DNA of 55,542 bases from an uncultured Porphyromonadaceae bacterium (GTDB lineage: Bacteria > Bacteroidota > Bacteroidia > Bacteroidales > Muribaculaceae): assembly GCA_947177635.1 (NCBI GenBank), contig CAMWVQ010000009.1, positions 1 through 55,542 of the forward strand. Reading direction: 5' to 3'. Positions 47,121 to 55,480 of the stretch are shown here, in pieces. The position numbers were made by a program, and so were the translations under genes. Every line of letters starts with the position of its first letter. Within the stretch, counting starts at the first letter, position 1. Under the pieces are notes generated by a model. The model was given only the letters and a program-made list of their open reading frames with translations. It did no database searches and was not told the origin of the DNA.

Positions 47121-47262
47121 TAAAATCGCGAGAAATCCCTGTTTTTGTTAAATGATTGTCTGCGAGTAAAGAAAACTTGTGAACGCGTGTATAGTCTTTT
47201 GCTATGTGCAATACTGAACCTAAGATGAAGGAATCTTCCCCCTTGTTTCCGATTGGAGTCAA
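47095..47262 (-). pseudogene. Short open frame, possible gene remnant
   Basis: From a TTG at 47262 this frame reads 55 residues, MTPIGNKGEDSFILGSV, then LHIAKDYTRVHKFSLLADN and HLTKTGISRDFNDDEVAYE, and stops at 47095 overlapping the glycosyltransferase start at 47102. The frame stays open further back into the end of the preceding gene. Composition looks protein-like, the length is within what chance allows in AT-rich DNA, and I do not recognise it. It may be the C-terminus left from a deleted gene, or an unannotated small protein. Confidence 0.3.
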
Positions 47263-47276
47263 TGAGTCAGTTTTCT

Positions 47277-48218
47277 TTAAGACAGAAAAAGACGTTTCAT
47301 TATGCTCTTAGGAATTCTAAGCAGTTCTTTTGAGCAACGTACTGGGGCGAACCAATATATGCGTGATAGGAAAAACAGGTTCTCGCGAAAATTATCAGTA
47401 ATTTGGCTTAATAAGGGGATGAAATCCGGTACGAATTTGTCTCTGTCCGCATTTTTGAAATCTTCGCCAAAATAGTTGGATATGGCTATGCGATTTTTTA
47501 GGTGTTTATACGGATGTTTATATATGTAGGTCGTGGCACCGCTGGATAGACGTCTGTAACCACACACGATATCCCCGAGGCAATATGTTTTGCCTATTGA
47601 TGAGGCGGCCATATATAATGTCAAATCTCCGAAAACGGGCCGTTTTATTTTGCTGAGTTGTTTGTAGCAGGGAGAATCTAACACCTCTTTGCGATATACC
47701 ACAGTGGGAGTAGGTACATAAAAATGTCTGTATGATTCTAAAGCAGTATATTCACGCCTTTCTAACGGGAATGTGTCTTCAGACAATCCAGTGTCATAAT
47801 GCAATTTTGCATTTGCGAACACCAAAGAGTATTCCGGGTGTGCTTCAAGGAAGTCGACCTGTTTTTGGAGCTTGAGGGGATCAGTCCAGTAGTCGTCGCC
47901 CTCGCATAGGGCGATGTATTTGGCACCGGTGTTTATGACGGCTTCTCGCATTATGCGGTCGATGGTCCCATCTCGTTTGCTGTACAGGTTTTCGGTTTCG
48001 TAGATGGGCTTGATGATATGTGGATATTTGGTCGCGTATTCTCTTATGATAGCTGCCGTATTGTCTGTTGAAGCGTCATCATGTACCACAGCCACGAAAG
48101 GGAAATCCGTTTTCTGCATCACGAAGCCTTCCAAAGCGTCACGGATATACGCTTCATGATTGTAAGCCATACATTTAATCGCGACAACAGGAACGGCTTT
48201 TTTTTGAGGATTCTCCAT
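47277..48218 (-). CDS. Glycosyltransferase family 2
   Basis: Encodes 313 residues. VVAIKCMAYNHEAYIRDALEG, VVHDDASTDNTAAII and the metal-binding ALCEGDDYWTDPLKLQKQVDFL with HPEYSLVFAN define a GT2 subgroup common in Bacteroidales capsule loci. No membrane helix. Followed by a 155-bp stretch with a short open frame. Confidence 0.93.
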   Translation of the reverse strand: MENPQKKAVPVVAIKCMAYNHEAYIRDALEGFVMQKTDFPFVAVVHDDASTDNTAAIIREYATKYPHIIKPIYETENLYSKRDGTIDRIMREAVINTGAKYIALCEGDDYWTDPLKLQKQVDFLEAHPEYSLVFANAKLHYDTGLSEDTFPLERREYTALESYRHFYVPTPTVVYRKEVLDSPCYKQLSKIKRPVFGDLTLYMAASSIGKTYCLGDIVCGYRRLSSGATTYIYKHPYKHLKNRIAISNYFGEDFKNADRDKFVPDFIPLLSQITDNFRENLFFLSRIYWFAPVRCSKELLRIPKSIMKRLFLS

Positions 48219-48245
48219 ATAAGATGTTAGTTATGTTTTTTTAGG

Positions 48246-49538
48246 TTAGAAACGGTAATCTTGAAGAACCTCTATCTGATCCACGTCGAAAACTGGAATA
48301 TGACACTCGTTGGCGACTTCCTGACGTTCTTTGAACATATTATCTATGAAAATGCTGCCGGCAGCACCCTTTTGCTTGATGACCTTCGCTTTACTGTCTG
48401 TCGGAGATATGTGTAATATTTCAGAAAACAGACCTTGTGAAATGTGCAGTTTGTCAAGAGTTTGAAGTATGTTGTCAGCATGTTTTGTTAACAAAAAGAC
48501 CTTCTTGGATTGGTTCGCACATTGGTAAATGTATCTCATTACAGACAGGTTGATTTTTCCTCTCAGTGTGACTGTGTCATCGAAGTCCAGATACACTTTG
48601 TCGTACTTGTAATTTATCTGATAGCAGTTGACAAGCCCTCTGTCGAGCGTGACATTGTAAGGATTTGGAAGAATTTCTGTCTCATATCCAAGAGCTGCAT
48701 AAACGGTTAACAAGGGAAGATTCACTCCCTGTGCACGGCTCAGGCACATTGTGCCGGCACAACGTGCGGAGATTTCCATCAATCTAAGATTGTTGTTTTT
48801 GTCCTCCTTAAGCTGGAAATACCAGAGTCCTGTGAATTTAAGCCGGGAATTTATCTCCTCTGCAATTGAATCAATGATAGGATTGGAGCCTATTACACTT
48901 CCTCGGTCTGTTACTCCAGCGCGCAATCGTTCTCTCGTCCTGGCCGACACGAATCGTAGTTTCCCGTTCTTGTCAGTAAAACAGTCAACCGTGAATTCAC
49001 GTCCAGGTAAGTATTCGGTAATCAGGAAATCCTGGGCGTCAATTAACTCCAGTTGTTTTATGTCCGTGATGGTCTGCGCGCCCTTTGCTCCTTGACCTTC
49101 GTCCGGTTTTGCGAACAACGGAAAAAAAGGTGACTCATTGCCGTGGTATCGTTTAGGCACAAAATCTTTGTCTGCGAACAATTCCCAAGTCTTGATTTTG
49201 CTTCTCGTGATTTCAGCTGTATAAATGTCAGGCACAGTAAGACGACAATGAATATTCCCGGCCATTCCAGTCAAATGTTTCACAACAGTGTCATGTGTCG
49301 GAAATATCAGATCGATATTGTTCTGATCGATATATTCATTCAGTTTATTCAGGAAATCGTTGTCAGATATTGAGGGCATATCCGAGTAATATCTCTCAAA
49401 GACGAATTTGCCGTGCCTTTCAGTTGAGGATACTCCAAACACTTCAATATTGACGCAAGTCGCTAATGCGGCATGAATTTCCGCGGCATTATTCCCTTCT
49501 GCGGGGAAAACCATTACCCGTATTTTTCCGTTTTGCAT
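48246..49538 (-). CDS. ATP-grasp ligase fused to a HAD-like domain
   Basis: Encodes 430 residues. Residues about 110-300 form an ATP-grasp domain: PLFAKPDEGQGAKG (ATP Lys and glycine loop), FLITEYLPGREFTVDCF, and the Mg-binding RLMEISARCAGT (Glu255, Arg259). Residues about 314-430 form a small HAD-type domain with all four motifs: nucleophile DFDDT (Asp318/Asp320/Thr322), Thr351 in LLTKH, Lys in DSKAKVIKQ (382-389), and FIDN (Asp399). The first half makes acyl-phosphate-dependent C-N bonds in known relatives, while the second half would be a phosphatase. It ends a four-gene block of aminotransferase-fold and ATP-grasp genes; 6 bp separate it from the previous gene. Substrates unknown. Confidence 0.85.
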   Translation of the reverse strand: MQNGKIRVMVFPAEGNNAAEIHAALATCVNIEVFGVSSTERHGKFVFERYYSDMPSISDNDFLNKLNEYIDQNNIDLIFPTHDTVVKHLTGMAGNIHCRLTVPDIYTAEITRSKIKTWELFADKDFVPKRYHGNESPFFPLFAKPDEGQGAKGAQTITDIKQLELIDAQDFLITEYLPGREFTVDCFTDKNGKLRFVSARTRERLRAGVTDRGSVIGSNPIIDSIAEEINSRLKFTGLWYFQLKEDKNNNLRLMEISARCAGTMCLSRAQGVNLPLLTVYAALGYETEILPNPYNVTLDRGLVNCYQINYKYDKVYLDFDDTVTLRGKINLSVMRYIYQCANQSKKVFLLTKHADNILQTLDKLHISQGLFSEILHISPTDSKAKVIKQKGAAGSIFIDNMFKERQEVANECHIPVFDVDQIEVLQDYRF

Positions 49539-49544
49539 AGTTCT

Positions 49545-50507
49545 TTAGTTTACTTGATATTGCCTGACGAGTCGCGCTATTCGTTTCATCTCTGCGATGC
49601 CATAACGCTGATCTATCGGGAGAGGCAATATGGAGTTTGCCAGTTGGTATGCCGATGAACTCTGAGTATTGTCTTCAAGCACGTTCGGCCAATACGTGGC
49701 CACATAAATAGATTCTGATATCAACGTCTGCCTCAGACCGGCATATGAGGTTCGGAATGGATATACCATCGGACATTCAAGTGTATCCATCCGCGGAATT
49801 GATAACTCATTTAAATCACCTAATTCCGTATGCAATATCTTGAAGTTTTGACGGCGAATATACCTGAGTTTTTCCCAATCGATCGACTTCAACAATCGTT
49901 CTGTCAATACCGACATTTTTTTTATCGGTTCACCTCCTAATGCTGTGCTGTTTTCTCTGAAATCCTTATATCCTTCTGACGGCCCCAGGTCGATTCGTTT
50001 TAACAAATGATTCATTCTGTTCCAGGATTGACCAGTAGGGGCATCAATTGGCATTGGCGGAATCACAATCCCTCCGTCAGCAACTCCGACAAATTTCCGT
50101 GGGCTGTAAAAGACTTGGGAATTGTTAGAAGGTGTATTGAAAAATGCTTGGGAGTTGTCCACAATAAGATGTCCTTGGTAATGTAAGGAAAGACAATCCA
50201 CATACTGGTCTTTGATACCAAAATAATTGGTGTACAGTAAATATTGCTTTTCAGACAGATGAGGAAGATAGGTTAATTCCAAATCGTCATTGACATCATA
50301 GAATGTGTATGGCGTGTTTGTCCTTTCAAATGGTTCAAACACGGTCTCGCAAGTGAATCGAGGGACAAGCACTTCGGCTGCTTTGGGAAGAGACGCCAAT
50401 ATGACTTCCAGGGCATTCCGGCCGGAATTCACTAATAAGCCATCTGAATGTGGGAATGTGCCTGCCGATGATAGCTCCAGCTCAAAGTAACCTCCGATTG
50501 CTGTCAT
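49545..50507 (-). CDS. DegT-like PLP aminotransferase-fold protein, divergent
   Basis: Encodes 320 residues, shorter than usual for DegT enzymes (about 360-400). PLP signature residues are present: Asp117 in LIVDNSQAFF and the Schiff-base Lys138 in YSPRKFVGVADGG. An N-terminal LLVNSGRNALEVILASL matches the PLP phosphate-binding segment. The acceptor part is divergent, so the sugar or acid substrate is unclear. Start and stop are coupled to the ATP-grasp gene by an ATGA overlap. Confidence 0.8.
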   Translation of the reverse strand: MTAIGGYFELELSSAGTFPHSDGLLVNSGRNALEVILASLPKAAEVLVPRFTCETVFEPFERTNTPYTFYDVNDDLELTYLPHLSEKQYLLYTNYFGIKDQYVDCLSLHYQGHLIVDNSQAFFNTPSNNSQVFYSPRKFVGVADGGIVIPPMPIDAPTGQSWNRMNHLLKRIDLGPSEGYKDFRENSTALGGEPIKKMSVLTERLLKSIDWEKLRYIRRQNFKILHTELGDLNELSIPRMDTLECPMVYPFRTSYAGLRQTLISESIYVATYWPNVLEDNTQSSSAYQLANSILPLPIDQRYGIAEMKRIARLVRQYQVN

Positions 50508-51748
50508 ATGACCATCGAGCGAATATGGTTGCTTATGTTGTCAGCCATAGAAAACATTTTGTTTTCATCATCGAAACGAAGGAACACAATCCCGATGGCT
50601 TTGCCTGCCCCGTCGAAACGCTCAATGTTGTCACCGGCTTTTTTGTACAAGACCTCGCGGTAGACATGCTGCTTTATATCATCGGAATACCAGGCTCCAT
50701 TGAAAATGCCGTCCTGGTCTGAATGGAGGACGGATGTCATATAGCACGCGGAAGGTTCGGTAGGGTTGAGTCTAGGATCATTTCCCATCGCCGCAAGCAC
50801 ATTCGCGCGTGGAAGGTCCACACCATAAGCATCCGAGAGCTGAATAGGAATCATGTTGCCACCGGCCCGTGGGCCGAGTTCTAGGAAATGCACATTATCC
50901 TCCTTGTCGAGGATTATCTCAATGTTCAATTCTCCGAAACGGATACCAAGCGCGTCAATGAGCTTTTGAAGTTCCAAGTGGACGATTTTTGTTTGCCGTT
51001 CATTCAGTCCGGATGGCTTTTTTTCCCCTATAGGGATTAGACTGCGGCCGTTGTCGCCGCGGGTGCAGGACATTTCTCCGTAAAGTATTATCTTGCCGTC
51101 CCATACGAAGATGTCCCCACCGATGACTTCTGGGAATCCGAACTCGATGAATTCCTCCACAATCAGTATCTTGTTGCGTGAGTATTGGTTTGCGTGTGAA
51201 ATCGCTTCCGCCAATCCGTCAACGCTGTAAAGTTTGGTGACACCTTTGGAACCGGATGAATCCGTCGGCTTCAGGATGATAGGGAATGAGAATGTGGAGA
51301 TGTCGGTTTTCAATACGTCAATGTCCACATCCGGACTGAAGGTATTGTTTCTGGGGCACGCAAATCCGTTCTCTTTCAGAAATTGGCGGAAACGGTGTTT
51401 GACACCAAGTATTTCCACAGAAGAGACAGGATTGGTTGGTAACCCGAGCCGTTCTGCCACGATGGCGGCTGGGAGAGCCGCAGGATCAGACGCATATGCG
51501 AGTATGCCGCCGACTTTCTCAGACGAAGCCACTTTGTAGACAGCCTCTACATCCGTGGTCGAAATAGGATAGAACTTGTCTGCGATATGCTGACCCGGAT
51601 TGTCTGGAAGATAATCACAGACAACCGTGTAATACCCGGCATCTTTCGCGGCCTGTATCGCTACCATCTGCTGGGCTGACCCTCCCAGCATCAGGATTTT
51701 TTGGGGGGTAATCCCGTTGGATTCTTTGTGAAAGAGGTTGTCTGACAT
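50504..51748 (-). CDS. ATP-grasp carboxylate-amine ligase-like protein
   Basis: Encodes 414 residues. N-terminal Rossmann-like domain (KILMLGGSAQQMVAIQAAKDAG), then an ATP-grasp domain: FPIILKPTDSSGSKGVT (Lys160), KILIVEEFIEF, and the Mg site HFLELGPRAGGN (Glu290, Arg294). It resembles carbamoyl-phosphate-synthase-type/BtrJ-like ligases that join an amine to a carboxylate through an acyl phosphate. Three bp downstream of the DegT aminotransferase gene, ATGA overlap with the next gene. Confidence 0.88.
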   Translation of the reverse strand: MSDNLFHKESNGITPQKILMLGGSAQQMVAIQAAKDAGYYTVVCDYLPDNPGQHIADKFYPISTTDVEAVYKVASSEKVGGILAYASDPAALPAAIVAERLGLPTNPVSSVEILGVKHRFRQFLKENGFACPRNNTFSPDVDIDVLKTDISTFSFPIILKPTDSSGSKGVTKLYSVDGLAEAISHANQYSRNKILIVEEFIEFGFPEVIGGDIFVWDGKIILYGEMSCTRGDNGRSLIPIGEKKPSGLNERQTKIVHLELQKLIDALGIRFGELNIEIILDKEDNVHFLELGPRAGGNMIPIQLSDAYGVDLPRANVLAAMGNDPRLNPTEPSACYMTSVLHSDQDGIFNGAWYSDDIKQHVYREVLYKKAGDNIERFDGAGKAIGIVFLRFDDENKMFSMADNISNHIRSMVI

Positions 51749-51751
51749 AAG

Positions 51752-52858
51752 TTATTTGTTTTTAACCAGATCAATCACCTTGAGTATGTCCTCCTGAGAC
51801 AGGGCGTGGTGCATAGGGAGGCATATCACGGAGTCGGCCATCTTATGCGCCTGTGGCAGATTTTCCTTGGCAGCCGAGGGTAGGCTCCTGTATGTGGAGA
51901 ACTCCGAGATGAGTGGGTAGAAGTAGCGGCGGCCGAGGACTCCGGCTTCCTTCATCTTGAAATACAGCTCGTCACGGGTCATCCCGTACTTATCCGCGTC
52001 GATGAAGAGGGGGAAGTAGGAGTAGTTGTGGCGCACTCCGGGCATGTCGTCGAAGAAGCTCAGGCCCGGCACACCCCGCAGGGCCTCGCGGTAGGCCACG
52101 GCCACCTTGCGGCGCGCGGCTATCGCGTCGTCGACCTGGCGCAGGTTCAGCAGGCCGTAGGCGGCGCGCATCTCGTCGACCTTCGAGTTGATGCCCGGGG
52201 CCACGACCTCGGTCTCCCCGGCGAATCCGAAGTTCTTGAGGTAGTCGATGCGCTGCTTGGTCTTGGCGTCGTGCATCACGAGCGCGCCCCCCTCGATGGT
52301 GTTGTAGACCTTCGTGGCGTGGAACGACAGCGTCGACATGTCGCCGGCCTCCAGTATGCTCCTGCCGTCGACCTCCACGCCGAACGCGTGCGCCGCGTCA
52401 TAGATGACCTTCAGCCCGTACTTGTCGGCGATGGCCTGTATGGCCTCCGTGTCGCAGGGCTTGCCGTAGACGTGCACCGGCATTATGGCGGTGGTCTTGG
52501 GGGTTATGGCCGCCTCTATGCGGGCGGGGTCGAGGTTTCCGGTGGCGGGGTCGATGTCGACGAACACCGGCTTTATGCCGTTCCACCACAGCGAGTGGGT
52601 GGTGGCCACGAAGCTGTAAGGGGTCGTTATCACCTCTCCGGTGATCCTCAGCGCCTGCAAGGCTGTGATCAGGGGCAGCGTGCCGTTCGTGAACAGGCTC
52701 ACATACGGGACCTTCAGGTATTCGGCCAGGGCGGCCTCGAGCCTCTTGTGGAAGGAGCCGTTGTTGGTTATCCACTTGCTGTCCCAAATCTCCTTGAGCA
52801 GCGCGTGGAACTCCTCAAGGTCAGGAAGCAGCGGAGATGTCACAGTGATGTTCTCCAT
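51752..52858 (-). CDS. DegT/DnrJ/EryC1/StrS-family sugar aminotransferase
   Basis: Encodes 368 residues, standard length. PLP residues: Asp154 in VIYDAAHAFG and Lys183 in SFHATKVYNTIEGG. Converts a 4-keto (or 3-keto) nucleotide sugar to the amino sugar, most likely a dTDP- or UDP-linked 4-amino-4,6-dideoxyhexose, judging from relatives that carry the FHATK motif (VioA/FdtB type, inference). Base composition is far higher in GC than neighbouring genes (46 of 60 bases G or C at 52081-52140), pointing to a different origin. Confidence 0.9.
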   Translation of the reverse strand: MENITVTSPLLPDLEEFHALLKEIWDSKWITNNGSFHKRLEAALAEYLKVPYVSLFTNGTLPLITALQALRITGEVITTPYSFVATTHSLWWNGIKPVFVDIDPATGNLDPARIEAAITPKTTAIMPVHVYGKPCDTEAIQAIADKYGLKVIYDAAHAFGVEVDGRSILEAGDMSTLSFHATKVYNTIEGGALVMHDAKTKQRIDYLKNFGFAGETEVVAPGINSKVDEMRAAYGLLNLRQVDDAIAARRKVAVAYREALRGVPGLSFFDDMPGVRHNYSYFPLFIDADKYGMTRDELYFKMKEAGVLGRRYFYPLISEFSTYRSLPSAAKENLPQAHKMADSVICLPMHHALSQEDILKVIDLVKNK

Positions 52859-52895
52859 AATCTGGAATGGTGTCCGGGCAAACGCCCGTGGTGTT

Positions 52896-54326
52896 TTATT
52901 TTCTGATGTTCCTTATTTCTTCGATTTCCGGGAAGCGGAATATCCAGGCCCCCCCGAGGTAGACGACCGCCCCGACGGCGGTGGAGCAGGCGAGCGACAA
53001 TGCGCCGTTGCCCAAGGCGTTGGCCGTCAGTCTTGCAGCTACGAACATCGCTCCTGCCAGCAGCAGTGTCGGAAGCAGGTCGCGCAACTGCGCGATGATG
53101 CTCATCCCGAGGAACTTCCCGTTGTAATGGGTATTCCACACCAGCGACAGCAAGGAGCTGCAGACGCTACCCCAGCACATCGCCTCCAGCCCCATGGGGA
53201 TGGTGACGCAGAGTATGGCGACGCCCTGTATCTTCTTTATGACCTCCAGCCTGAGAAACAGGTCGCTGCGCCCCTTGACAATGAGGTAGTTGAGGTTTAT
53301 GGCGTGGATGGGATACCACATCATAGAGAAGACAATGATTGACAGCAGAGATGCCGCGTATATCCATCGAACTGTGTAAAGCACGTTGATTAAGGGATAT
53401 GCCAACGCTCCTAATCCGAGGCAAAGAGGGAATATAACGAACGCCGCAAGCCTTATAGTGCGGCGGTAGCCGTGCTTTAGAGCCTCATTGTCGTCTTGTA
53501 ACTTGCATAGAGTGGGATAGGTCACAGATTGTAGGATGCCAGTGGGAGTTGTGGCTGTCAGCTGTGTAAGACTGGACGCCCGGTTATAAAATGCGAGATC
53601 GGCGGATTTGTAAACTTTACCGATTGTTATTGCGTATATGTTGCTATATATGGTGTCTAATAATCTTGACCCGAGTATTTTTGATCCGAAACCGAAAAAC
53701 TCCCGAAAACTTTCTTTTGAGAACACGAAAGATGGACGCCATTTTACTTTGAACCATACAATCATAGATGTGATTGTGGTAGATGCGAGACTCTGCAGTA
53801 CGAGCGCCCAGACTTTGAAATCAAGATACGCAAACACAATGCCTATGCTTCCAGAAATAATGGCCCCACAAAGATTAAATTTTGTCAGCGCCTTGAAATT
53901 CATCTCTGCGTTGAGCAATGTGCGATGTACCCCAACCAGTGAGCCAATTACGAGCCTAATTGACGTGACTCTAAGAATAGGTGTTAATTCTGCCATCCCA
54001 TAAAAATCTGCCACTAATGGTGCACATATAAATAGAATGCAGTAACAGATGATTGCAACTATGATGTTGAACCAATACACGGTACTGCAGTCCTCTTGTG
54101 TGCGGTCATTTTTACGGATTAGTGCAGTTGAGAATCCGGAGTCTATAAAAACTTCAGCAATGGCGGTAAACACAACAAGCATCGCAATCATACCGAATTG
54201 GTCTGGCATAATAAGTCTTGCGAGGATAATTGAGACCACCAAGGTAATGACTTGGTTGGCTCCTTGCTCAGCTATGCGCCATAATACACCGTTGACCGCT
54301 TTGCGCTTTAAAGATTGTTCTGCCAT
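52896..54326 (-). CDS. Wzx-like polysaccharide flippase (second)
   Basis: Encodes 476 residues with about 12-14 membrane helices of the MOP/PST family. N-terminal motif KRKAVNGVLWRIAEQGANQVITL; central FREFFGFGSKILGSRLLDTIYSNIYAITIGKVY, near identical in plan to the first flippase. The 5' part is AT-rich (23 of 60 G or C at 53821-53880) while the 3' part is GC-rich (41 of 60 at 52921-52980), so the gene looks mosaic. A promoter-like box at 54364-54371 lies upstream. Confidence 0.92.
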   Translation of the reverse strand: MAEQSLKRKAVNGVLWRIAEQGANQVITLVVSIILARLIMPDQFGMIAMLVVFTAIAEVFIDSGFSTALIRKNDRTQEDCSTVYWFNIIVAIICYCILFICAPLVADFYGMAELTPILRVTSIRLVIGSLVGVHRTLLNAEMNFKALTKFNLCGAIISGSIGIVFAYLDFKVWALVLQSLASTTITSMIVWFKVKWRPSFVFSKESFREFFGFGSKILGSRLLDTIYSNIYAITIGKVYKSADLAFYNRASSLTQLTATTPTGILQSVTYPTLCKLQDDNEALKHGYRRTIRLAAFVIFPLCLGLGALAYPLINVLYTVRWIYAASLLSIIVFSMMWYPIHAINLNYLIVKGRSDLFLRLEVIKKIQGVAILCVTIPMGLEAMCWGSVCSSLLSLVWNTHYNGKFLGMSIIAQLRDLLPTLLLAGAMFVAARLTANALGNGALSLACSTAVGAVVYLGGAWIFRFPEIEEIRNIRK

Positions 54327-54363
54327 CAGTCTGTTTGGAAGGAAAACTGTTATCTATTAAGGG

Positions 54364-54371
54364 CAAATCTA
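54364..54371 (-). promoter_or_regulatory. Candidate internal promoter box in the polysaccharide locus
   Basis: CAAATCTA on the plus strand reads TAGATTTG towards the flippase gene, 38 bp before its start. No clear -33 TTTG is present. A promoter here would uncouple the downstream genes from the upstream transferase. Confidence 0.35.
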
Positions 54372-54487
54372 AATATTGTAGTTCTGGAAATTAGTTTTGA
54401 CACAAGTATGCAGAATCCGGGAATTGGGGGTAGACGTTCTATAGAAAAGAATAATGATGAATCAGCTTTACAGATAAGTAACCTCAA

Positions 54488-55480
54488 CTAACTTTTCCAA
54501 GGGTGTACGAAGTATAGTTTTAATATGAATTCTAAATGGAATATGAACAATAGAGGGAGTATCCTTGCGGATAAATGGTTAGGTCGGTAGAGAGAGAGGA
54601 ATTGCCATCGGTGTTGCCTGACGGCGTTACCGATGGCTTGGATTTCGTGCGCGTTTTTGTTTTTTATTGCCAACAGAATTTGATTAAGACCTAATATGGT
54701 GTATAGCCGACGTGTATATTTGCGGTCGGTGATATTGTATTTGCCAATCAGGTTGCTTGTCAATAGGAGCAGTGTGTTGGCTGCCTGTATGAGTTTTTCA
54801 GCCGGATGGTTCCGCTTGCTTAAGGATGTTGTTGCTGGAAGATGGATATATTGATATGAGGCATCAGATGTCAATATGATTGATTTGCATTTGGAGAGGT
54901 ATTCCAAAACAAATATATGATCTTCATGATAGGATAAAGCTTGATTGAATCGAAGTTTGGCCGCATTGATATTGGAGCGACGAAATAACTTAGCAACCGG
55001 GAAGCCATTCTCGATTATGCGAAAATTCACAATGTTGTTTGTTCCCGGGTTCTCCAAATTTATAATTTGTCCTTCCGAATATGAGAATGCAGTAGTGGCT
55101 CGGTTTTCAGCCGGATACCTATGGGTCACGTCTGCATAGACTGCGTCATGATTCCCAATTAAGGAAATCATAGAAGACAGGTATGTCGGTTCTACATAGT
55201 CATCACCGTCAATGAATGATACATATTTCCCTTTTGCGTTGTCTAATCCTTTGTTTCGCGCCGCACTGACCCCCTTGTTTTGTTGATGAATGACAGATAT
55301 TCTTGTATGCTTGTGTGCATATTCGTCACAAATTTTCCCGGATAAGTCGGGGCTGCCGTCATCAACAAGGATAAGTTCCCAGTTAGTGAAATCTTGATTG
55401 AGGACAGACTCGATAGTCTTTCCAATGACTGATTCCACATTATATACAGGAATTATTATGGAAATCTCAGGCACGGTCAT
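54488..55480 (-). CDS. Glycosyltransferase family 2
   Basis: Encodes 330 residues. N-terminal PEISIIIPVYNVESVIGKTIESV, LILVDDGSPDLSGKICDEYA, and the metal-binding SFIDGDDYVEP, followed by a capsule-type C-terminus with SYHEDHIFVLEYL. Its ATG overlaps by ATGA the stop codon of a frame that continues past the right edge, so it is probably not the first gene of the operon. Confidence 0.92.
   Translation of the reverse strand: MTVPEISIIIPVYNVESVIGKTIESVLNQDFTNWELILVDDGSPDLSGKICDEYAHKHTRISVIHQQNKGVSAARNKGLDNAKGKYVSFIDGDDYVEPTYLSSMISLIGNHDAVYADVTHRYPAENRATTAFSYSEGQIINLENPGTNNIVNFRIIENGFPVAKLFRRSNINAAKLRFNQALSYHEDHIFVLEYLSKCKSIILTSDASYQYIHLPATTSLSKRNHPAEKLIQAANTLLLLTSNLIGKYNITDRKYTRRLYTILGLNQILLAIKNKNAHEIQAIGNAVRQHRWQFLSLYRPNHLSARILPLLFIFHLEFILKLYFVHPWKS

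Noticed and set aside
52028-52906. 292-codon plus-strand frame antisense to the DegT aminotransferase
   Set aside because: Long only because the GC-rich gene leaves few stop codons on the other strand; the translation is low-complexity and the sense gene has intact catalytic motifs.
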